From CAZOWM01 sp964583615 (lineage in GTDB: Bacteria; Spirochaetota; B62-G9; DRHN01), in the NCBI GenBank assembly GCA_964583615.1, contig CAZOWM010000019.1, positions 1 to 64,000 of the forward strand: a stretch of DNA of 64,000 nucleotides, read 5' to 3'. Below are positions 1-9,110 of this stretch, piece by piece. Position numbers and translations under genes: made by a program. The first letter of the stretch is position 1. Every line of letters starts with the position of its first letter. Under the pieces are notes generated by a model. It did not search any database. It saw only the letters and a list, made by a program, of their open reading frames with translations, and had not been told where the DNA came from.

Positions 1-422
1 CCTGTCCATTTGGATATCCGACCCGGCGCAAGGGAATCGAATATGATCATGGTCGTACTAAGTTTGCATGTTACCGCGCTTGTCTTAGAGATCCCCAGAA
101 GCTTATCTTTACCTGTGATCATTTGCGCTCAAAAAGCCAATTCGGCTGGATGACTCATACTTACTTCAAAGACGATTTCCGCCGACAGGGTCCAGCGGTT
201 CCGGGCTCAAGACTCTACGAACGTCTTAAGCCACTACGCACCGGAATCGAACGTTACTATGGACTGACCAAAGAAAACCGCTACTACATGGAACATAACA
301 ACACCTACATGGGTCATGATAATGTCCTCATTCATGTCATCGAGTACGACATTGTCGCAACCCTGGATATCCTCTATGAGCATTCGAAAACGGGTAAATG
401 GAGCGACGTTCTCAATATCTAA
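1..422 (+). CDS. transposase, C-terminal part (cut by window edge)
   Basis: The frame is open from base 3 to a TGA-independent natural stop at 420-422, giving about 139 residues with no start inside the family-like region, so the gene begins before the window. The visible part starts with a CPFGYPTRRKG stretch and two Cys-containing segments typical of the cysteine-rich portion of DDE transposases. It ends with a helical segment including ENRYYMEHNNTYMGHDNV. I infer a transposase of the IS4/ISNCY type but cannot name the family. It overlaps the next transposase gene by 25 bp if that gene starts at 398. It looks like a mobile-element remnant beside another element. Confidence 0.6.
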   Translation, partial: CPFGYPTRRKGIEYDHGRTKFACYRACLRDPQKLIFTCDHLRSKSQFGWMTHTYFKDDFRRQGPAVPGSRLYERLKPLRTGIERYYGLTKENRYYMEHNNTYMGHDNVLIHVIEYDIVATLDILYEHSKTGKWSDVLNI

Positions 423-1852
423 TATTGAACGGGCTTAAATTATTCATTTCAGGCTTCAACCTGGAAAAGCGTGTTCGTGAAGACCACATCCTCAGAAAGA
501 TCTCACAGAAGATCGATTTCGATTTCATCTACGAAGAGGTAAAACAGACCTATGGGACCAAAGGGAATGTGTCTGTACCTCCCCCTGTCATCCTCAAGCT
601 GATGCTGTTATTGGTTCTCTACAATGTGAGGTCTGAGAGGGAGCTGATGCTTACGCTTCCCGAACGATTGGACTGGCTGTGGTTTCTTGGGTATGACCTT
701 GAGGACGAGATACTGACGCACAGTGTATTGAGCAAGGCGAGAAGGCGGTGGGGTGTGAAGGCTTTTAAGAGTTTCTTTGAGCGTATAGTATGGCAATGTA
801 CTGAAGCTGGACTGATAGATGGGAGCAAGCTTTTTGTTGATTCCAGTCTTATTGATGCGGATATATCGAACAATTCAGTGATAGATACTGAGAGTATGAG
901 AAGGTATGTAAGAGAGGGATATAGGGAACTTGAGGAGCGATTAGAGGGGGAGGCAGAAAAAAAAACGACGCCGATCAATAGGAGATATATATCGAGCACA
1001 GATCCTGATGCCTCTGTGACGAGGCACAGCAGGGGGATTCCGAAGCTTCGGTATAAGACGCATAGAGTGGTAGACCCTCGTTGTGAGGTGATCACCGCTA
1101 CGAAGGTCACGCCTGGCTCTGTGGATGATGGTGAAGTGCTTCGAGAGATGATAGAAATCACTGAGGGGAACACTCAAGAAAAGGTTGATACCGTGGTGGC
1201 GGACAGCAGGTACGGGAGTATAGAGAATTATCTGTATTGTCACGACGTAGGGATTAAGGCTCATATGCCTTCACTTGGGGAGACACAGAGAGGAACAGGA
1301 AGAAAGAGAGGGATATTTCCGAAAGAAGAGTTTTCCTATGATCCTGGGACTGATACCTACAGGTGTCCTGGGGGGCAAGTGTTAAAGAGACGGATGTACA
1401 ACAGGAGGCGTAATACTTATGAATACAAGGCGTCTTCTAAAGCGTGTGCTGGGTGTGCACTGAGGGGGCAGTGTACGAGTTCGAAGAACGGCCGGAGTCT
1501 GAAACGGCATATGAGGCAGGAGGCATTGGACAGTATGCTTGCTGCTGCCACGAGCAGACAAGCGAAGGGAGATATCAGGACTCGTCAGCATCTGTCTGAG
1601 CGGTCATTTGCCCGATCGACACGATACGGGTATAAGAGGGCCCGGCGGAGACGGATATGGAGGATGGAGATACAGGATTACCTTGTTGCTGCGGTTCAGA
1701 ATATCACAATACTGGCGAATCACCTGGATAGGAAACCGGTATGGAGTACTATTCAGAGAGTACAGGTTATAAAACCCTGTTTTTTACAATGGGTTTATTG
1801 TGTTATTGCTTTATTGGGTAAAACAGTCTCTTTGGAGCCTGTTTTTACTTAG
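398..1852 (+). mobile_element. IS1182-like transposase gene
   Basis: The 484-residue product has the layout of IS1182/IS5-type transposases: an N-terminal DUF772-like helical region (residues about 20-115, including PPPVILKLMLLLVLYNVRS), a DDE nuclease core (VDSSLIDAD near 150; VVADSRYGS near 270), a cysteine cluster CAGCALRGQC near residue 350 and a basic C-terminus with RYGYKRARRRR. This resembles the DDE_Tnp_1 plus zinc-knuckle arrangement. The true start is uncertain because the first 10-15 residues lie over the end of the upstream transposase; a start near 426 is possible. The frame is intact, so the element may be active. I looked for terminal inverted repeats at both ends and could not define them by eye. 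Confidence 0.8.
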
Positions 1853-1989
1853 GGATGAGATATTAGAATCTCGGTAATCTTTTGGGCAACAGCCTGTACA
1901 CATTTCATAAAATGCTCGTTAGATGTAAACGGCTTTATCCGGAAAGACGCTTCTTCGAGCCATATCCTAATTATAGGGCATCGTGTCAC
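1849..1989 (-). pseudogene. orphan short reading frame beside the transposase
   Basis: A 46-codon frame from GTG at 1989 reads VTRCPIIRIWLEEASF at its start and KITEILISHP at its end, overlapping the last bases of the transposase. The composition looks like real protein, but there is no Shine-Dalgarno site and no family I recognise. It may be a remnant of a gene broken when the insertion sequence arrived, or chance. Very uncertain. Confidence 0.15.
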
Positions 1990-2027
1990 AAAGTATTATG
2001 TCCCGGAAAATACGCCCCCATTTCTTA

Positions 2028-2066
2028 CAAAAAAACTCCCTGACCCGTTAAGAGCCAGGGAGTTAA
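2028..2066 (-). terminator. rho-independent terminator of tRNA-fMet
   Basis: On the minus strand a 9-bp stem (AACTCCCTG paired with CAGGGAGTT, plus-strand arms 2034-2042 and 2056-2064) is followed by a run of seven T. It lies just 3' of the initiator tRNA and fits as its terminator. Confidence 0.85.
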
Positions 2067-2072
2067 TTTGAT

Positions 2073-2145
<73 letters not shown>

Positions 2146-2163
2146 TCGCTTTCATTTACTACA

Positions 2164-2192
2164 TAGTTAATATGAGAAGGTCGTGAAGTCAA
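2164..2192 (-). promoter_or_regulatory. promoter of tRNA-fMet
   Basis: On the minus strand TTGACT (2192-2187) and TAACTA (2169-2164) are separated by 17 bp. Transcription would begin about 12 nt before the tRNA 5' end, which fits a short processed leader. Confidence 0.6.
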
Positions 2193-2218
2193 GGACTATT
2201 TGGGGATACCTCAGTTCC

Positions 2219-2299
2219 TCAATGCGAAGAGATGCTCTCCATTTCCTCAATGATGTCGTTGTACCCGGGTCGGATCCATCGAGATGGAGGATACTTCAC
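2219..2299 (-). CDS. candidate 26-residue small ORF after the Gx transporter
   Basis: Immediately after the TGA of the Gx transporter, and in the same frame, a GTG-started ORF reads VKYPPSRWIRPGYNDI and ends MESISSH. The composition is protein-like, with no biased or repetitive residues, but there is no Shine-Dalgarno match and the length is at the limit of chance. It could be a translated leader peptide, a readthrough tail or nothing. Confidence 0.15.
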   Translation of the reverse strand: MKYPPSRWIRPGYNDIIEEMESISSH

Positions 2300-2302
2300 C
2301 GT

Positions 2303-2830
2303 TCAAATATTTTCACTCAAAAACTTCCCGAACAGTCCGCTGACCACTCCTCCTGCCAGTGCAAAGAGGAGCACAAATGGAAGGAAATAGTATGAAAGAC
2401 TGCTTTGAATAAATGCATAATTTATGAGAAGAAGCTGCACACTGTTACTCGTGAGTGCACCGATCACGCTGATTCCCACGAGAGAAAACACAGAGCTAAG
2501 ATATCTGTAGGCCAGATACATCAGAAAAAACGAGGAAAGCGCACCCGACAGGCTCAGAATGAAAGTCACCGAAAGAAATGTCCCGATCAGAAGAGAGGCC
2601 GCAATGACCCGGGCTACAATGAGCACAAGCACTTCCCGTGGCCTGAACACGGTAAATGCATACAGGGTGATGGCATTCGCAAGACCGATTCGCATCCACG
2701 GAAGCGGCCGCGGCACCATATGTTCGATGATCGAGAGTACGATGGCAAAAGCTGCAAAAAAAGCGACGCTGAATACTCTGGAATCTCCTTCAGAGCTGCG
2801 GACCGCCTGCGTAATGGAACGTTCATTCAC
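2303..2830 (-). CDS. Gx transporter family membrane protein
   Basis: The 175-residue, very hydrophobic protein has about five membrane segments and the motifs RIGLANAITLYA and GALTSNSVQL expected of the Gx transporter / heptaprenyl-diphosphate-synthase-component-I-like family. Such proteins sit in the cytoplasmic membrane next to NusG-II-domain and ApbE genes, and a role in flavin- or quinone-linked redox or in precursor transport has been suggested; the substrate is not known. The GTG start overlaps the NusG-II gene's TGA as GTGA, which implies translational coupling. Confidence 0.8.
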   Translation of the reverse strand: MNERSITQAVRSSEGDSRVFSVAFFAAFAIVLSIIEHMVPRPLPWMRIGLANAITLYAFTVFRPREVLVLIVARVIAASLLIGTFLSVTFILSLSGALSSFFLMYLAYRYLSSVFSLVGISVIGALTSNSVQLLLINYAFIQSSLSYYFLPFVLLFALAGGVVSGLFGKFLSENI

Positions 2831-3204
2831 CGAGAAACTCCATCTATCCTTCCCTCTTCTCCCATGAGCTCAACGACAACTCTGTTGGGTATACATATCA
2901 ACTGTTCACCGCAACGGCTGATATGCCCCATCTTCATGCAGATTTTTTCCCTGCACGGAGAGCTCTGTATCCACACCTCTCCATCGGAAATGATGACTGT
3001 TGTCATTCCAAGCGGACCATCGACCTCAACGGTTCTTTTTTCTTCCAGGGAATAGTAATCCTGTGTGTTCTGCCCGGTTATCATTACGTGATCCACAGCG
3101 GGGCCGGAAAACAATACCCTGGCAAAAAAAAATATTACAAGCCCCAATGATAGTGAGATCAGAATAATGTCGCCGATCTTCAGATGCCGGCGCATGCCGA
3201 TCAT
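2827..3204 (-). CDS. NusG domain II-containing membrane-anchored protein
   Basis: The 125-residue protein has one N-terminal membrane segment (residues about 10-30) and then a small extracytoplasmic beta domain containing SPCREKICMKMGHIS. Its two cysteines five apart match the stand-alone NusG-II (PF07009) family, which is unrelated in role to transcription factor NusG. It overlaps both neighbours by 4 bp and is almost always found beside a Gx transporter, so the pair probably works together at the membrane. Its function is not established. Confidence 0.85.
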   Translation of the reverse strand: MIGMRRHLKIGDIILISLSLGLVIFFFARVLFSGPAVDHVMITGQNTQDYYSLEEKRTVEVDGPLGMTTVIISDGEVWIQSSPCREKICMKMGHISRCGEQLICIPNRVVVELMGEEGRIDGVSR

Positions 3205-3449
3205 ATCCCGATCACCTCTCTGACAACCGCAACGAATATTAAAAATACCGCAACCGCGAACATGACGATCTTGTAGAGAGAAAACTTCCCTTCACGGGTG
3301 AAAAAAAGGCCGATGATGTAAAGCAAAAACCCAAATGCCGCGGTCGTGTACGCAAAGCGAAACCGGATCACCTTGAATAGAAAAAGAATGGACAGCATGA
3401 TGAGAAAAGCAGCAGAGTATATACACACGATTCCGATGGTTCTTTTCAT
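3201..3449 (-). CDS. small membrane protein with three predicted helices
   Basis: This 82-residue protein is nearly all hydrophobic, with helices at about residues 4-25, 31-50 and 56-77. No family is recognised. Its start has a good AGGAG site seven bases upstream. It overlaps the NusG-II gene by 4 bp (ATGA), so it is probably the first gene of that small operon and may be a partner of those membrane proteins. Confidence 0.65.
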   Translation of the reverse strand: MKRTIGIVCIYSAAFLIMLSILFLFKVIRFRFAYTTAAFGFLLYIIGLFFTREGKFSLYKIVMFAVAVFLIFVAVVREVIGI

Positions 3450-3482
3450 ATTTCTCCTCTTAAAAAAAGTATGGCAGATTCC

Positions 3483-4040
3483 TCAGACTCTGAAATAGAG
3501 GAGCTCGGTCTGCCCGTATTTCTTTCTCTTCAGAAGCAGCGCATTTTCTTCAAGATCCGGAGGATCTTTTTCATATGCGCGTTCATACACAAGTATGGTT
3601 TCATTTTGTCTGAGCGACGAGGTTTTTATCAGAGAAACGATGTGAGAACAGTCTCTGTACCGGTAGGGAGGGTCCATGAATATGAGATCATAGTCAATAT
3701 TTTTTTTCCTCTTCAGATATATGCCAACATCGCTTTGTACAACTTCTGCGCTCAAACTGAGAATCCTGAGATTTTTATCGATTGCCCGAATGGATTCTCT
3801 CTTTGCATCGACAAAAGTAACCGTTTCTGCCCCTCTGCTCAGGGCCTCAATCCCCAGGGACCCCGTACCCGCAAACAGATCGAGCACGCTGCACCCCTTT
3901 ATCCCTTTATCAAAAAATGTGAGAAGTGTTGAAAAGACAGCTTCCCTCACACGGTTTGTGGCGGGGCGCACCCCTGTTTCCGGAACGTAAAGCCTTCTCC
4001 CTCCGTAACTCCCGCCGGTCAGCCTGAGCATTCGCTTCAA
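3483..4040 (-). CDS. rsmD: 16S rRNA (guanine966-N2)-methyltransferase
   Basis: RsmD methylates G966 of 16S rRNA using SAM. The sequence shows the family N-terminus (RLTGGSYGGRRL), the SAM-binding motif LDLFAGTGSLGIEALSRGA and the catalytic FMDPPY motif. I placed the start at TTG 4040 because GGAGG lies 7 nt upstream and the family normally starts just before MLRLTGG. An upstream ATG at 4097 would add 19 residues with no family match. The gene is followed, on the minus strand, by the small membrane operon after a short gap. Confidence 0.93.
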   Translation of the reverse strand: MKRMLRLTGGSYGGRRLYVPETGVRPATNRVREAVFSTLLTFFDKGIKGCSVLDLFAGTGSLGIEALSRGAETVTFVDAKRESIRAIDKNLRILSLSAEVVQSDVGIYLKRKKNIDYDLIFMDPPYRYRDCSHIVSLIKTSSLRQNETILVYERAYEKDPPDLEENALLLKRKKYGQTELLYFRV

Positions 4041-4119
4041 TGTATTTCCTCCCTCGCTTTCAAGGCGCTTTTCTCTGTGTGCCGTTCGCATCCCCAACTG
4101 CAGCGCCGGATGTGACTCT

Positions 4120-6174
4120 TCACCCGCCGAAATAGAGAATTGCGTCCCTGTATGAGTCGCTCCCTGTGAATTTTTGAAGAAAAAGCTGCCTCTCCTGCTC
4201 AGAACCGATCTCCCCGTTCACCAGTTTTCTCGCATCCGAGTGCGCTCTGTAAATGAGCCGAGTGTTTATGTTAAAATCCTCGATAAGAAAACTGGGCACT
4301 CCGGATTGTCGTTTCCCGAAAATTTCTCCAGGCCCTCTCATACGAAGGTCTTTTTCCGCGATGTCGAACCCGTCGGTGGTGTTTTGCAGTATACGGAGAC
4401 GTTCGAACGCATCCTTGCCTGTACTCCTGTCCGGAACGAGAAAACAGTACGATTCATGCCGGCCCCTGCCGATTCTCCCTCTGAGCTGGTGTATGCTCGA
4501 GAGGCCGAACCGCTCCGCCTGTTCGATTACCATCACCGTTGCATTGGAGATATCCACCCCCACTTCAACAACACTTGTTGCAACGAGTATCGCGAACTCA
4601 CCGGATGCGAACCCCTCCATTGATCTCAGCTTCTCTTCCTCACTCATTCTTCCGTGAAGAATACCGACACGAAATCCTGAGAAAACCTCCTTGAGGCGTT
4701 CATAGGATTCGACAGCGTTCTTTAAATCCATACTGCTCGATTCCTCGATAAGAGGATAAATGAAATATGCCTGGCGGCCCTCGCGAACCTGTTCACGGAC
4801 TTTTTCATGGACTTTGGATATCTGTGCCTGTTTTACGATCTCCGTGTGAATGGCTGCCCTGCCTGAGGGAAGCTCGTCGATGATGGAGACATCGAGGTCC
4901 CCGTAGAGCGTCATCGAGAGTGTGCGCGGAATCGGAGTTGCGCTCATCACGATACAATCAGGGCTGTTCCCTTTTACACGAAGACTCCCCCGCTGCAACA
5001 CGCCGAATTTGTGCTGCTCGTCAATGACGACGAATGAGAGATCTTTGAAACGCACGTCTTCTGAATAGAGCGCATGAGTTCCGACGAGAATATCCACCGC
5101 TCCGCCCGCCACCCCGTTGAGAACAGTGCTTCTCTCCGCTCCTCTGATCGATCCCGACAGAAATTCAACCGTGACGGGGATGCCCCTCAGCCACCTACTG
5201 ATCGTGTTATGGTGCTGCCTTGCAAGTGTTTCCGTGGGCGCCATAAATGCAGCCTGTCCCCCTGCGTCCACCGCATCGAGTGCTGTGATCAACGCAACCA
5301 CGGTCTTTCCGCACCCCACATCTCCCTGCAACAAGCGGTTCATTGGAACCGGCTGCTGAAGATCCTGTTCTATTTCCTCAAGCACACGACTCTGGGCACC
5401 GGTAAGTTCGAATGCAAGTGTTGACAAGAACTCCTTCTTCAACCGGTGCTGTAAGGGAGCGCGTGTTTTTTCAATATGCTGTTTTTGCGCCCGCGAAAGT
5501 GCCGCAATAATTTGGAATTTGAAGAATTCCTTGTACGAGATCGCCTCCTTCGCTCTCCTGAGAGAATCCATACTATCAGGATGATGTATCTGCCTGAACA
5601 GCTCAGCGTTGTTCCCCAGCTTGTATCCTCTGTTGATGAACTCCGGCGTCTCGTCTTCCATGAGATGACCGTACGTGCGCACTGCGGTCCACGTGAGCAT
5701 TCGCATCGTGTTCTGGCTTACACCCGCAGTCAGAGGATAGACCGGTACGATTCTCAGCTCTTCTTTCGAGTTTTCCACGCTGTAGTCAAACTGCGAGAAT
5801 ACGAAATTTTTCTTCCGCCTGGCATATGCGCCGCTTAAGAAAAACACTGTTCCGGGTTTCAGTACATCAACGAGAAACTGGCGATTGAAACAGTACAGCA
5901 AGGCCTCGCCGGACTCGTCTGCCACCATGATCTTTGGATGGCGTTTCCCGTTGTAATAAAATGTCGACAAGCCGCTAACCCTGAACCTGAACATCGCCTT
6001 CTCGCCTTCCCCTACATCCGTCAGGAGACGAACGGTTCTTCTGTCCTCGTACTCCCGCGGGAAATGGTAAAGCAGATCCCGTGCGGTGTATATGCCAAGC
6101 CTGTTGAGCTTGGCGCGAAGAGAGGGCCCGACACCCTTTATATATTGAACATCATCACGAAGGGTTGGTAACAT
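4120..6174 (-). CDS. recG: ATP-dependent DNA helicase RecG
   Basis: RecG remodels stalled replication forks and recombination junctions. The 684 residues match the family length. In order they show a helix-hairpin-helix-like YIKGVGPSLRAKL (11-23), an OB-type wedge domain (about 55-150), Walker A GDVGCGKT (284-291), the DEQH box (385-388), SATPIPRT, and the C-terminal helicase lobe with QLRGRIGRG. The start overlaps the plsC-like gene by 20 bp, which suggests coupling. It is a typical and complete RecG. Confidence 0.97.
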   Translation of the reverse strand: MLPTLRDDVQYIKGVGPSLRAKLNRLGIYTARDLLYHFPREYEDRRTVRLLTDVGEGEKAMFRFRVSGLSTFYYNGKRHPKIMVADESGEALLYCFNRQFLVDVLKPGTVFFLSGAYARRKKNFVFSQFDYSVENSKEELRIVPVYPLTAGVSQNTMRMLTWTAVRTYGHLMEDETPEFINRGYKLGNNAELFRQIHHPDSMDSLRRAKEAISYKEFFKFQIIAALSRAQKQHIEKTRAPLQHRLKKEFLSTLAFELTGAQSRVLEEIEQDLQQPVPMNRLLQGDVGCGKTVVALITALDAVDAGGQAAFMAPTETLARQHHNTISRWLRGIPVTVEFLSGSIRGAERSTVLNGVAGGAVDILVGTHALYSEDVRFKDLSFVVIDEQHKFGVLQRGSLRVKGNSPDCIVMSATPIPRTLSMTLYGDLDVSIIDELPSGRAAIHTEIVKQAQISKVHEKVREQVREGRQAYFIYPLIEESSSMDLKNAVESYERLKEVFSGFRVGILHGRMSEEEKLRSMEGFASGEFAILVATSVVEVGVDISNATVMVIEQAERFGLSSIHQLRGRIGRGRHESYCFLVPDRSTGKDAFERLRILQNTTDGFDIAEKDLRMRGPGEIFGKRQSGVPSFLIEDFNINTRLIYRAHSDARKLVNGEIGSEQERQLFLQKFTGSDSYRDAILYFGG

Positions 6175-6898
6175 GAGAATTGTACTCTTCCTGAAGGAGC
6201 TCCCTGAGGTGAGCCATCAATCTGCTCTCCGCTTCTCGATCATCGGTATGTGCGGTCCTGAAATCAGCATACCGCAGAGGCGGTTTCACGATGACTTTCA
6301 CATCTTTCGGCTTGATGACCCAGGGGCGGACGAACAATTTGTCGGTGTTGACAAGAACCACGGGAAGAAGAGGTTTCCCCGTTTCCCTTGCAAGTACGAA
6401 TGCTCCCCGCTTGAAATTGCCCAGAACTTCTTTCGGAGTCCGTGTTCCTTCCGGAAATATCCATACCGAACTCTCGCCCTTTTCGAGCACAGCTTTCACC
6501 TGGTCGAGACTTCTCGACGCAGATTTGTATTTCGTTCTCTCTATCGGTATGTAGCCCGCAATTCGCATTGCCGCACCGATCACGGGAATTCGAAAAAGCG
6601 AACTCTTTGCGAGCCATCTGAACTGAAGGGGAACCGCGGCGCCGGCAAAAAGAATATCCGTATAGCTCCTGTGGTTGGAAACGATAATGTAGTTTGATGA
6701 CGGATCGATAAACTCTTTTCCATAGAGTGAAATACTTCCACCGTAAAACACCCGAACAAGAGCCTTTGACCAGATTCTTATAATACCATGCGGGAAACCC
6801 TGATATTTTCGGTAAAACGGGGTCATCAGGTAAAATATCACCGCAAAAAACATGGTGAAAATTACCCCCCCCGTCCAGTAGAGGAAGGCTCTTATCAT
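6155..6898 (-). CDS. lysophospholipid acyltransferase, PlsC-like
   Basis: This 247-residue protein probably acylates lysophosphatidic acid to phosphatidic acid at the membrane. It has an N-terminal membrane segment (6-27), the acyltransferase catalytic motif NHRSYTD near residue 76 (NHxxxxD) and the glycerol-phosphate binding motif FPEGTRT near 148. It lies between recG and rsfS with overlaps on both sides (20 bp and 4 bp). The exact acyl donor and acceptor cannot be read from the sequence. Confidence 0.88.
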   Translation of the reverse strand: MIRAFLYWTGGVIFTMFFAVIFYLMTPFYRKYQGFPHGIIRIWSKALVRVFYGGSISLYGKEFIDPSSNYIIVSNHRSYTDILFAGAAVPLQFRWLAKSSLFRIPVIGAAMRIAGYIPIERTKYKSASRSLDQVKAVLEKGESSVWIFPEGTRTPKEVLGNFKRGAFVLARETGKPLLPVVLVNTDKLFVRPWVIKPKDVKVIVKPPLRYADFRTAHTDDREAESRLMAHLRELLQEEYNSHVTNPS

Positions 6899-7290
6899 AA
6901 TATTCCGCCCTCATCAGAATACAGAACCGGAGCGTCTGACCAGAGCTTTTCGAGCTGGTAGTAGTCTCTTCCTTCCTGAAGGAAGAGATGAACGACAAAG
7001 TGGTTGTAGTCTATGAGCACCCAGGGAGACTCGAAGCTGTCGTCCCGTGAGAAGGGTTTTATGCCGAAGCTATCCATGAATTCCTCAATAAAGCGCACCA
7101 GCGCCTTTATCTGCACACTCGAGTTTGCGGTTGCGATGACAAAATAATCTGTAATACTGGTAAGCTCCTGGAGATCGATCACAAGTATGTCGCGCGCTTT
7201 CTTATCTCTGAGAAGTTCAGCCAATTGCACGGCAATTTCCCCCATGGGCAGGGGCTGTTGATATCGCTGGGCAACCGAGTTTTTTTTCAT
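6895..7290 (-). CDS. rsfS: ribosomal silencing factor RsfS
   Basis: RsfS binds ribosomal protein L14 and blocks joining of the subunits when nutrients are scarce. The 131 residues include the family signature KKARDILVIDLQELTSITDYFVIATANSS (given here only to mark residues about 30-58) and the W-V-L-I-D-Y segment near 90. It overlaps plsC and the LCP gene by 4 bp each. The order nadD-yqeK-LCP-rsfS is a common bacterial arrangement. Confidence 0.93.
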   Translation of the reverse strand: MKKNSVAQRYQQPLPMGEIAVQLAELLRDKKARDILVIDLQELTSITDYFVIATANSSVQIKALVRFIEEFMDSFGIKPFSRDDSFESPWVLIDYNHFVVHLFLQEGRDYYQLEKLWSDAPVLYSDEGGIL

Positions 7291-8504
7291 CGTACATATT
7301 TTCCTTCAAAGTCATTTCCAATTATGATCGTCACGTCCACGAGGAGTGTCTTGTCTACGCGGGTATACACCTCTTTGCAGTTGATGATATCCGCAACCTT
7401 CTTTGCCAGAGCGGGGTTTCCTACTCTGTCGATTACTATCGTATTTTCATAGTCACTTCTGAGTGCATTTCCGAAGTGCACGACATTGAATCCGTATTCG
7501 AGAAACGAGTTTCGTAGGCTCTGGGCCTGGCCTGGATTCCCGGAACCGTTCAGAATCTCGATGCTTATCTCATCATTGATCGGTGCCGGGCCCTCATCCG
7601 AGATAAACTTCTTCAAGTTCGCGATTCTGTCTGCGAGCCAGCTCCCGTTCTCAATTGGAGTAATATACACCTTGTCCTTTATCACCGTGTTCTTTCCAAA
7701 CATACGCAGAAAGAGGATACGGGAAGAGTTTATTTTGTTCATCTCTCCAACGAGAACACTCAAATCCTTTATACTAAAATTGGTGTCGGCATTCTTTAGC
7801 ACACGGCTGGTCACCCTCCGATTGTGGAGAAGCTCGCCAATATCATCGGCTCGCGGAAGAAGCGCTTCCAGGAGAAGCCTGTGATTGACCATCCTCTGCT
7901 CTTGGCCATCTTGCCCATACTTATATAAAAGCAGTTCCTTGGCCTTTGCCCCGTCGAGAGTCACATCGCCTTTTCTAATCTTGATAAATATTTTCTCTTC
8001 CACGTCAGTGTAGTTTAAGCTGTTCGGAATACTCAATACAATACCTTCCAGAAGATCAATGAGCCTCTCGACATCCACCACGTCGTATACAAGATAATAT
8101 TCAAAGCTGCTGCCAGTGATTCCTTCAATCGTATTCCGCACGACGTTCATTCCGCCTCTGTGATACATCTTCTCAATTGAGTCGTAGGCCGGCTTGTCCT
8201 CATAGTCAACTTTCAGCCTTGTATTCTCCGGCATAATAATAACGCCGACCTTGTGGGTTTCCGGATCATAAAAACCGAGATAGATAGCCTCTGTTTTTTC
8301 TCCGTTTGTTTCAACAACAAGAGAGGAAAGAATCGACTTTGACTCTATGAGCACCGCAACCTTGCTCTCTCTGAAATAAAACAGGAAATAGATTGCCCCG
8401 ACAATGATTCCGATGGCCAGGAATATCAACAGAATAGACACCCAATCGAATTCCGACTTCCTGCTGTCCTGCTGATACCTGATGTCAACTGTTTTGATAC
8501 CCAT
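7287..8504 (-). CDS. LCP-like protein with LytR C-terminal domain
   Basis: The 405-residue protein has a short cytoplasmic N-terminus, one membrane helix (about 22-44), an LCP (LytR-CpsA-Psr) fold (about 48-230) and a LytR_C domain (about 310-400) beginning ISIEILNGSG. LCP enzymes attach polymers to peptidoglycan using an Arg-Asp-Thr motif. Here the aligned site reads MPENT (91-95), so Arg and Asp are replaced and catalytic activity is doubtful. The gene lies between yqeK and rsfS. I infer an envelope-associated structural or regulatory role. Confidence 0.8.
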   Translation of the reverse strand: MGIKTVDIRYQQDSRKSEFDWVSILLIFLAIGIIVGAIYFLFYFRESKVAVLIESKSILSSLVVETNGEKTEAIYLGFYDPETHKVGVIIMPENTRLKVDYEDKPAYDSIEKMYHRGGMNVVRNTIEGITGSSFEYYLVYDVVDVERLIDLLEGIVLSIPNSLNYTDVEEKIFIKIRKGDVTLDGAKAKELLLYKYGQDGQEQRMVNHRLLLEALLPRADDIGELLHNRRVTSRVLKNADTNFSIKDLSVLVGEMNKINSSRILFLRMFGKNTVIKDKVYITPIENGSWLADRIANLKKFISDEGPAPINDEISIEILNGSGNPGQAQSLRNSFLEYGFNVVHFGNALRSDYENTIVIDRVGNPALAKKVADIINCKEVYTRVDKTLLVDVTIIIGNDFEGKYVR

Positions 8505-9110
8505 CTATCCCCCGTGATTCTGCGATTCGTGTCCTTTCCCCACCTGGAGGACAATTTCATTATATCCAAGGAAGGTGTTTTTACAAATGAAAACTTCCTT
8601 TCCGAGAAGGTGTCTCAAGATAAACCTGTATATGTACAGAACCGCCCTGTCGAGGTCCCTGCATACGAGTTCCCGCGCCTTTTCAACTCCTCCGAATGTT
8701 CTTCCCGGTTCCGTGAAATCTGCCACAAAGATAATTTTATCGAGGAGGCTCATCGATTCTCCGCCGGTTGTGTGAAGCTCAATGCTTTGCAGTATTTCCT
8801 TGTCTTGAACACCGAACTCGGTTCGTGCAATCACCTTTCCGGCGTGTGCGTGAAGGAGGAGTGGATTGTGTTCAATCACTGAGTACTCGCTTTTCCAGAG
8901 ACCATTCGTTTGTAAAAGTTCAACCATTTTTTCAACCGGAAGATCGCGTGCAATATCGTGAAGGAGCGCCGCCGCCTCTGCCTTCTTTTGGCTGCACCCG
9001 TACTGTCTGCAGAGCAGCAATGCTGTATCCCGCACCCCGAGTGTGTGCAGATAACGTTTTTCCGTGATCATTCCCCGGATTTTGTTCTCCATGCAAAACA
9101 CTGCGCTCAT
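8505..9110 (-). CDS. yqeK: YqeK-like HD hydrolase
   Basis: YqeK-family HD enzymes hydrolyse diadenosine tetraphosphate symmetrically. The 201 residues carry the leading His in KRYLHTLGVRD, the HD pair in LLHDIARDLP and later IELHTTGGESMSLLDKIIFVADF, which supplies the other metal ligands. The ATG at 9110 overlaps the nadD stop as ATGA; a start 13 codons further in is possible. The nadD-yqeK pairing is standard. Confidence 0.9.
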   Translation of the reverse strand: MSAVFCMENKIRGMITEKRYLHTLGVRDTALLLCRQYGCSQKKAEAAALLHDIARDLPVEKMVELLQTNGLWKSEYSVIEHNPLLLHAHAGKVIARTEFGVQDKEILQSIELHTTGGESMSLLDKIIFVADFTEPGRTFGGVEKARELVCRDLDRAVLYIYRFILRHLLGKEVFICKNTFLGYNEIVLQVGKGHESQNHGG

